Below are positions 59,602-64,000 of a stretch of DNA of 64,000 nt, in pieces. The notes under the pieces were generated by a model, which saw only the letters and a program-made list of their open reading frames with translations, did no database searches and was not told the origin of the DNA. The stretch's first letter is position 1. Each line of letters begins with the position of its first letter. The translations under genes and the position numbers were made by a program. This stretch comes from CAVPLM01 sp963713545 (GTDB lineage: Bacteria; Actinomycetota; Thermoleophilia; RBG-16-64-13), in NCBI GenBank assembly GCA_963713545.1, contig CAVQME010000001.1, forward strand, positions 124,001 to 188,000. Reading direction: 5' to 3'.

Positions 59602-61821
59602 ATGGGAAAGAGAGAAATCGTTTATTCAACGTGTAAGAGCTGCCACGGCGGCTGCGGCGTCAAGGTGACCAAGGAAGACGGGGTCGTCGTCCATATCGAG
59701 GGCAACCCCAACTCCCTCACCGGGGGCACGATGTGCTCCAAGGGCCTCTCGAGCATCCAGCACATCGATAACCCCTACCGAATCAAGTACCCCATGAAGC
59801 AGGTGGGAAAGAAGGGAACGGGCAAGTGGAAGAGGATCTCGTGGGACGAGGCTCTCGACACGATCGCCGACAAGATGAAGGCCGCCATCGCCGACCCGGG
59901 GCCGCAGACCATCGCCATCTCTCAGGGCACAGGGCGCGGGTACAACCGCTACACCATGCGGCTGGCGCGTTCCCTGGGCACCGGCAACGCCATCACGCCG
60001 GGCTACGTGTGCCACAGCCCCCGCCTGGGACTTTACGCTCTGGTCACCGGATACGGGCGGCTCTACTGTGACTACCACGGCTGGGGCGGCGAGTTCCCGA
60101 AGACCCAGATCATGTGGGCGAAGCAGCTGGAGATCAGCAGCGCCGACTCCGAGATGGGCTACTGGTTCATGCGTTCCGTGGACTACTGCAAGAACCTCAT
60201 CATCATCGACCCCCGAGCCAGTGCCTATGCCACCCGGGCGAGCCTCTGGATACAGCCGCGCCCGGGCACCGACTGCGCCCTCGCTTTGGGCATGATGAAC
60301 GTTATCGTCGAAGAGGAGCTCTGGGACAAGGAGTTCGTCGACAACTGGACCTACGGCTTCGACGAGCTGCGCGAGCGAGTCAAGGACTTCACCCCTGAGA
60401 AGGTCTCCGACATCTGCTGGATCCCCAAGGAGCAGGTCATCGAAGCCGCCCGGATGTGGGCCGTCGACACGCCCGGCTGCATCCAGGTCGGCAGCTCGCT
60501 CGAGCGGCAGGCCAACTGTGGCCACACCCTTCGAGCCATCACCTGCTTAATGGGGCTCGCCGGCAACATCGAGCGCCCGGGCAGCATGATCAGCTGGGTG
60601 CTCCCGGACACCGGCCTCATCGAGGACTTCAACCTCGAACTGCCCATCACCGACGAGATGAAGGCGAACATCATCGGGGGCGACCGGTTCAAGATGGGCG
60701 CCACCCGCACGTGCAACCCCGACACGATGGTCAAGAAGCTCCTTGCAGGCGATGCGCCCATCAAGGTGTGGTTCAGCGTCGGCGGGCAGCAGATCGTCCA
60801 TATGGCCAATACGAATGAGGTCGTTGCGGCCATCGAAAAGGTCGAGTTCATGTCGCACACCGATCTCTTCATGGGCCCGATGGCCGAAGCGGCCGACATC
60901 GTCCTCCCGGCCGCCCACTGGCTGGAACTTGACGACGTCTACGACATGCACCCGCGCTTCATGATCGAAGCTCACAACAAGGTGGTCGATCCGCCCGGGG
61001 AGGCCAAGTCCGACGCCTGGATCTTCAACGAGGTCGGGAGGCGAGTCGTGCCCGACAAGTGGTGGCCCACAGTCGAAGACATGCTCGACTACCAACTGAG
61101 AAGGGGCGAAGCCCCGGACGGCGGCCCGCTGAAGTGGAAGGACTTCAGCGAGAAGCTCGTGAGCGGCTGCTGGGGCCCCGATCAGGTGTATTACAAGTAC
61201 AAGACCGATTTCTGGAGAGAGGGCGGCGGCTTCCCCACCCCGTCCGGCAAGTTCGAGTTCAAGTCCCAGCACCTAGAGTCCCTCGGGTACGACGGGCTGC
61301 CGGTCTTCACGGAACCGGGCGAGAGCCCCTACTCCACCCCCGAGTTGTTCAAGGAATACCCCATCGTGATGAGCAGCGGCTACCGCCAGCCGTTCTACTT
61401 CCTCGGGCAGTACCGCAACATCCCCTGGCTGCGTAGCTTCATGGAGTTCCCGACCTGCCAGCTCCACCCGGAGACAGCCGCGCTGTACGGCGTCGAGGAC
61501 GGCGATATCATCTGGATCGAGTCGCCACGCGGGAGGATCCGCCAGAAGCTGCGGACGTTCCCTGGTATCAAGAAGGACGTCCTCATGGCGACCGCCAACT
61601 GCTTCTATCCGGAGGAACCTGCCGAGGGCTACCACGGGGTGTTCATCTCCAACCCGAACGTGCTCACCAGCAACGACCACCTCGATCCGATGTACGGCTC
61701 GCCAGACCTCACCTGCCTGATATGCAAGGTCTACAAGGCGAAGGACGAAGAGTTGCGGGAAGAGGTCTTTCGCAGTGAGGAGTACGGCTTCGTTCCAACC
61801 AGTATGATGCAGGACGTCTAG
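59602..61821 (+). CDS. Molybdopterin oxidoreductase catalytic subunit with N-terminal [4Fe-4S] (Cys-ligated, PsrA/PhsA-like)
   Basis: A 739-residue catalytic subunit. Cys11-x2-Cys14-x3-Cys18-x26-Cys45 bind an N-terminal [4Fe-4S] cluster. The likely Mo ligand is Cys137 in 'TPGYVCHSPR', encoded TGC, not selenocysteine. It is thus of the formate dehydrogenase/polysulphide reductase branch, unlike the Ser-ligated transhydroxylases nearby. There is no Tat signal, so the active site faces the cytoplasm, whereas Psr and Phs enzymes are usually exported. ATG 59602 has GAGGAG six bases upstream; TTG 59599 is the alternative. Substrate unknown; a reductive dehydroxylase of phenolic rings or a sulphur reductase are possible. 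Confidence 0.9.
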   Translation: MGKREIVYSTCKSCHGGCGVKVTKEDGVVVHIEGNPNSLTGGTMCSKGLSSIQHIDNPYRIKYPMKQVGKKGTGKWKRISWDEALDTIADKMKAAIADPGPQTIAISQGTGRGYNRYTMRLARSLGTGNAITPGYVCHSPRLGLYALVTGYGRLYCDYHGWGGEFPKTQIMWAKQLEISSADSEMGYWFMRSVDYCKNLIIIDPRASAYATRASLWIQPRPGTDCALALGMMNVIVEEELWDKEFVDNWTYGFDELRERVKDFTPEKVSDICWIPKEQVIEAARMWAVDTPGCIQVGSSLERQANCGHTLRAITCLMGLAGNIERPGSMISWVLPDTGLIEDFNLELPITDEMKANIIGGDRFKMGATRTCNPDTMVKKLLAGDAPIKVWFSVGGQQIVHMANTNEVVAAIEKVEFMSHTDLFMGPMAEAADIVLPAAHWLELDDVYDMHPRFMIEAHNKVVDPPGEAKSDAWIFNEVGRRVVPDKWWPTVEDMLDYQLRRGEAPDGGPLKWKDFSEKLVSGCWGPDQVYYKYKTDFWREGGGFPTPSGKFEFKSQHLESLGYDGLPVFTEPGESPYSTPELFKEYPIVMSSGYRQPFYFLGQYRNIPWLRSFMEFPTCQLHPETAALYGVEDGDIIWIESPRGRIRQKLRTFPGIKKDVLMATANCFYPEEPAEGYHGVFISNPNVLTSNDHLDPMYGSPDLTCLICKVYKAKDEELREEVFRSEEYGFVPTSMMQDV

Positions 61822-61869
61822 CCGAGGCCCAGCGGCGGACTGCCGCGGCCTCATGGTCTGGAAGACACG

Positions 61870-61907
61870 AACCCCCGGGGCCGGCCCTGGCCGGCCCCGG
61901 GGGTTTT
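61870..61907 (+). terminator. Rho-independent terminator of the membrane molybdoenzyme operon
   Basis: Perfect 17-bp arms (61870-61886 and 61889-61905) run AACCCCCGGGGCCGGCC and complement, followed by TTTTCTATT. It lies 49 bases past the catalytic subunit stop. It may also serve the convergent IclR gene. Confidence 0.85.
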
Positions 61908-61964
61908 CTATTGCGCTCGGATCGGTCGCCGCTTCGGCACGACGCGGCTGTGGCTCCCCCCGCG

Positions 61965-62789
61965 CTATGGCTCCCTGTGCGAGTAGCCCAGGAAGGCGGA
62001 AAGAGAGGCGGCGGCGTTCTTCGTGGCCTGAACGAAGCGCGGCCTGTCCTCATCGCCGAACCGTCCGGTAGGGACGATGAGCGATATGGACGCGATCACC
62101 TTGCCCAGCTGGTCGCGCACGGGCGCGGCCACGGCGCAGGTGCCAAGGTTCCGTTCCTCAAGATCGAAAGCTATCCCCTCCCGCTTCACGTGCTCCAACT
62201 CGGCGGACAGCGCTACCGAGTCGGTGATCGTGTGGGGCGTCGTCCTTGTACGTGGCTGAGCAAGGATCTCTACTTTCTCCGCCTCGGACTTGAAGGCGGC
62301 GAACACCTTGCCGTGAGCGTTGGCCGTGTCGCCGATGATACGGCCTTGAGCGACCTCCCTCCGGAACGGGCGGGCGGTATCGACGGTGTCGACGCTGACC
62401 GCCACACCGTCCACTTCCACCGCCAGGGTGGCCGACTCGCCTGTCTCCACCGCCAGGTCGCGCAAGTACGGTCGCGCGATGGCGACCAGTTCGGAGTAGG
62501 ACTCCGCGATATACGTGGTCGCCAGGAGCGCCGGGCCCAGATGATAGCGGCTGGTCACCGGATCGCGCACCAGATAGCTGGCCGCTTCCATGGTGCGGAT
62601 CATGCGGTAGGCCGTCATCCTGGGAAGGCCGGCGCCCTCCGCGATCGCGTCCAGGGTCCACTCTCGGTTCTCGGCGTCGAACAGCCCCAGCACCGTGAGC
62701 CCTTTGGACAGGGCCCGGACCAGAAAGGCGCCTTCCCCGGCGGTCGCCGGCTTCTCGTGAAGCTCAGAACTCACTCGTGGTCTTGGCAT
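61965..62789 (-). CDS. IclR-family transcriptional regulator (second copy)
   Basis: A 274-residue regulator with the winged helix-turn-helix at about residues 25-85 ('WTLDAIAEGAGLPRMTAYRM') and the effector domain to residue 265. It is clearly paralogous to the IclR protein at 47860: 'ESATLAVEVDG' matches 'ESVTLAVEVDG', and 'VVPSGRFG' is 'IVPTGRFG' here. It is co-directional with, and 63 bp downstream of, the SDR gene and the BKACE gene, so it probably regulates that operon and itself. Cross-talk with the other IclR gene is plausible. Confidence 0.92.
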   Translation of the reverse strand: MPRPRVSSELHEKPATAGEGAFLVRALSKGLTVLGLFDAENREWTLDAIAEGAGLPRMTAYRMIRTMEAASYLVRDPVTSRYHLGPALLATTYIAESYSELVAIARPYLRDLAVETGESATLAVEVDGVAVSVDTVDTARPFRREVAQGRIIGDTANAHGKVFAAFKSEAEKVEILAQPRTRTTPHTITDSVALSAELEHVKREGIAFDLEERNLGTCAVAAPVRDQLGKVIASISLIVPTGRFGDEDRPRFVQATKNAAASLSAFLGYSHREP

Positions 62790-62852
62790 AGTCGTTTCTC
62801 ACCGGTGCTAGGCGCGACTGTTGCCTGCAGGCGAAGTCCCGGTCTCGAGAGA

Positions 62853-63626
62853 TCACGCAAACGCCGTCATCCCGCCGTCCGGATACAGGATCGTACCGGT
62901 CACGAAGTCTGACGCCTTAGATGCCAGGAAGATCGCGGGGCCGACCAGATCGGCGACGGTACCCATGCGGTTCATCGGGATGTTGACCAGCATCTTCTCG
63001 TAGCGGTCCGCTTCCCGCTTGACACGCTCCTCCGTCATGGGAGTGATGGTGATGACGGGAGCGATGGCGTTGACCAGCACCTTCTTCGACGCGAGCTCGA
63101 CGGCCAACTGCTTCGTGATCATGTCCACAGCACCCTTGCTGGCGCAGTAGGCAAGGTTGCCACCCAATGCCGCCCGCACCCCCCGGATGGACGAAAGGTT
63201 GATGATCTTGCCGCCCCCCTGCTCGACCATGTGAGCCGCGAAGTTCTTGCAGCAGATCATCACTCCCCGGACGTTCACGGCGAAGAGCCTGTCCCAGTCC
63301 TCCACCGGGAACTCGGTGGCAGGGGCCTTGACATTGAAGCCCTGGGCGTTGACAAGAATGTGGACACGACCCATGTCGGCCACCGTCTTCGCCACCAGCT
63401 CCTGGACGTTGCTCTCCTGTCCGGTATCGACCGAATAGGACCTGACAGTCTGGCCGGTAGCGGCTTCGATCCCCTTGACAGCGTTGTCCAGGCCGGTCAG
63501 GTTGACGTCGGCGATGGCCACCTGGGCGCCGTAGCGCACGAAACCTTCCGCGAGTCCGCTCCCGATACCACCGGCGCCGCCAACGATCACAGCGTTCTTG
63601 CCTGCCAAGGAGAACAGGTCGTCCAT
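62853..63626 (-). CDS. Short-chain dehydrogenase/reductase (second)
   Basis: A 257-residue SDR with cofactor loop 'VIVGGAGGIGSG' (Val in place of the usual Thr before the Gly-rich turn), 'VNAQG' in place of NNAG, Ser in 'INLSSIRG' and the pair 'YCASK'. These deviations set it apart from the SDR at 52464. It lies between the BKACE gene and the IclR gene on the same strand. Next to a beta-keto acid cleavage enzyme, an oxidation of a 3-hydroxy acid to the 3-keto acid is an attractive role. A ring reductase role is the alternative. Confidence 0.9.
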   Translation of the reverse strand: MDDLFSLAGKNAVIVGGAGGIGSGLAEGFVRYGAQVAIADVNLTGLDNAVKGIEAATGQTVRSYSVDTGQESNVQELVAKTVADMGRVHILVNAQGFNVKAPATEFPVEDWDRLFAVNVRGVMICCKNFAAHMVEQGGGKIINLSSIRGVRAALGGNLAYCASKGAVDMITKQLAVELASKKVLVNAIAPVITITPMTEERVKREADRYEKMLVNIPMNRMGTVADLVGPAIFLASKASDFVTGTILYPDGGMTAFA

Positions 63627-63684
63627 GAGAAGCCGTCCTTTCCTTTCAGCGTTTCCTGTCGGATCTGCCTGTGAGCCCAGGCCC

Positions 63685-64000
63685 TCAGCGCTTGACGATG
63701 CCGAGTATCTGCCTGGCCTCGTCGGGTGTCGCGGGCTCTATGTTCAGTTCCTGGGCGATCCGCGCCGACCGCTCCACAAGCTGCGCGTTGCTCTCGGCGA
63801 GCACGCCCTTCGAGTAGTAAATGTTGTCTTCGAGCCCGACCCGCACGCATCCGCCCATGATCATTGCCATCGTGGTGACGGGGAGTTGAGCCGCCGAGGT
63901 GGCGGTGCAGTTGAAATAGCAGTTCTCTGGTAGGAACTGGTACATGGACACCAGCGTCTCCGGGTTGGCCTCGATGGCGCCCTGGTACATCATCCCCAGC
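63685..64000 (-). CDS. Beta-keto acid cleavage enzyme (BKACE, DUF849), 3' part only
   Basis: The last 105 residues of a BKACE-family protein, cut by the window edge. 'GGCVRVGLEDNIYYSKGVLA' is the C-terminal family signature and 'NCTATSAAQLPVTTMAMIMG' the barrel strand before it. BKACE enzymes are zinc-dependent and condense a beta-keto acid with acetyl-CoA to give acetoacetate and a new acyl-CoA. Members include the 3-keto-5-aminohexanoate enzyme (Kce) and, as I recall, triacetate acetoacetate-lyase of phloroglucinol degradation. Here it is upstream of an SDR and an IclR regulator. Its own substrate cannot be read from the fragment. Confidence 0.88.
   Translation of the reverse strand, partial: LGMMYQGAIEANPETLVSMYQFLPENCYFNCTATSAAQLPVTTMAMIMGGCVRVGLEDNIYYSKGVLAESNAQLVERSARIAQELNIEPATPDEARQILGIVKR

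Noticed and set aside
60017..60028. Possible selenocysteine (UGA) at the Mo-ligand position of the catalytic subunit at 59602
   Set aside because: The ligand codon in 'GYVCHSPR' is TGC, an ordinary cysteine, and no UGA interrupts the frame.
59626..60525. Minus-strand frame inside the membrane molybdoenzyme gene
   Set aside because: Antisense shadow of the catalytic subunit, which has clear cofactor motifs.

Overview
The window is high-GC DNA that looks like the chromosome of an anaerobic, Gram-positive actinobacterium. A Coriobacteriia or Thermoleophilia-like lineage is an inference from the zinc-type S14, S4, L33 and L36, the GTG/TTG start usage, the order of the ribosomal operons and the many molybdopterin oxidoreductases. 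No rRNA gene, CRISPR array, transposase or plasmid gene is visible.

Layout. (1) 0.1-6.2 kb: a TetR regulator divergent from two tandem paralogues of the pyrogallol-phloroglucinol transhydroxylase large subunit. Both carry the active-site residues but no small subunit lies beside them. (2) 6.3-39.4 kb: one continuous minus-strand block of translation and transcription genes. Read in transcription order it is tRNA-Tyr, tRNA-Thr, tRNA-Met, rpmG, tRNA-Trp, secE, nusG, rplK-A, rplJ-L, rpoB-C, rpsL-G-fusA-tuf, the S10 operon, the spc operon with secY-adk-map-infA-rpmJ, the alpha operon and truA. Consensus-like promoters can be placed before tRNA-Tyr, rplJ, rpoB and rpsL. Two copies of a palindromic repeat sit in gaps of this block. 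(3) 39.5-43.1 kb: aquaporin, OsmC-like protein, LarA-like nickel-pincer protein and a B3/B4-domain protein. (4) 43.1-52.3 kb: two more transhydroxylase-family systems. One is a large subunit, small subunit and thiolase operon divergent from an IclR regulator. The other is a large/small pair that follows that regulator. (5) 52.5-57.5 kb: a minus-strand run of aldehyde:ferredoxin oxidoreductase, alanine dehydrogenase, metallo-beta-lactamase-fold protein and SDR. (6) 57.8-61.8 kb: a three-gene membrane molybdoenzyme complex (FeS subunit, NrfD-like anchor, catalytic subunit). (7) 61.9-64 kb: an IclR regulator, an SDR and the 3' end of a beta-keto acid cleavage enzyme (BKACE, DUF849), cut by the window edge.

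How it fits together (inference). Transhydroxylases could isomerise polyhydroxybenzenes such as pyrogallol to phloroglucinol. SDRs could reduce the ring or oxidise a ring-opened hydroxy acid. The MBL-fold protein is a candidate hydrolase. BKACE and thiolase could cut the resulting diketo acid to acetyl-CoA units. Every step beyond family membership is hypothesis. The most unexpected single features are an RNA polymerase alpha-CTD-like domain at the C-terminus of RpoC, a transhydroxylase small subunit with 12 cluster cysteines beside a paralogue with 16, and a three-cysteine insertion in EF-Tu.
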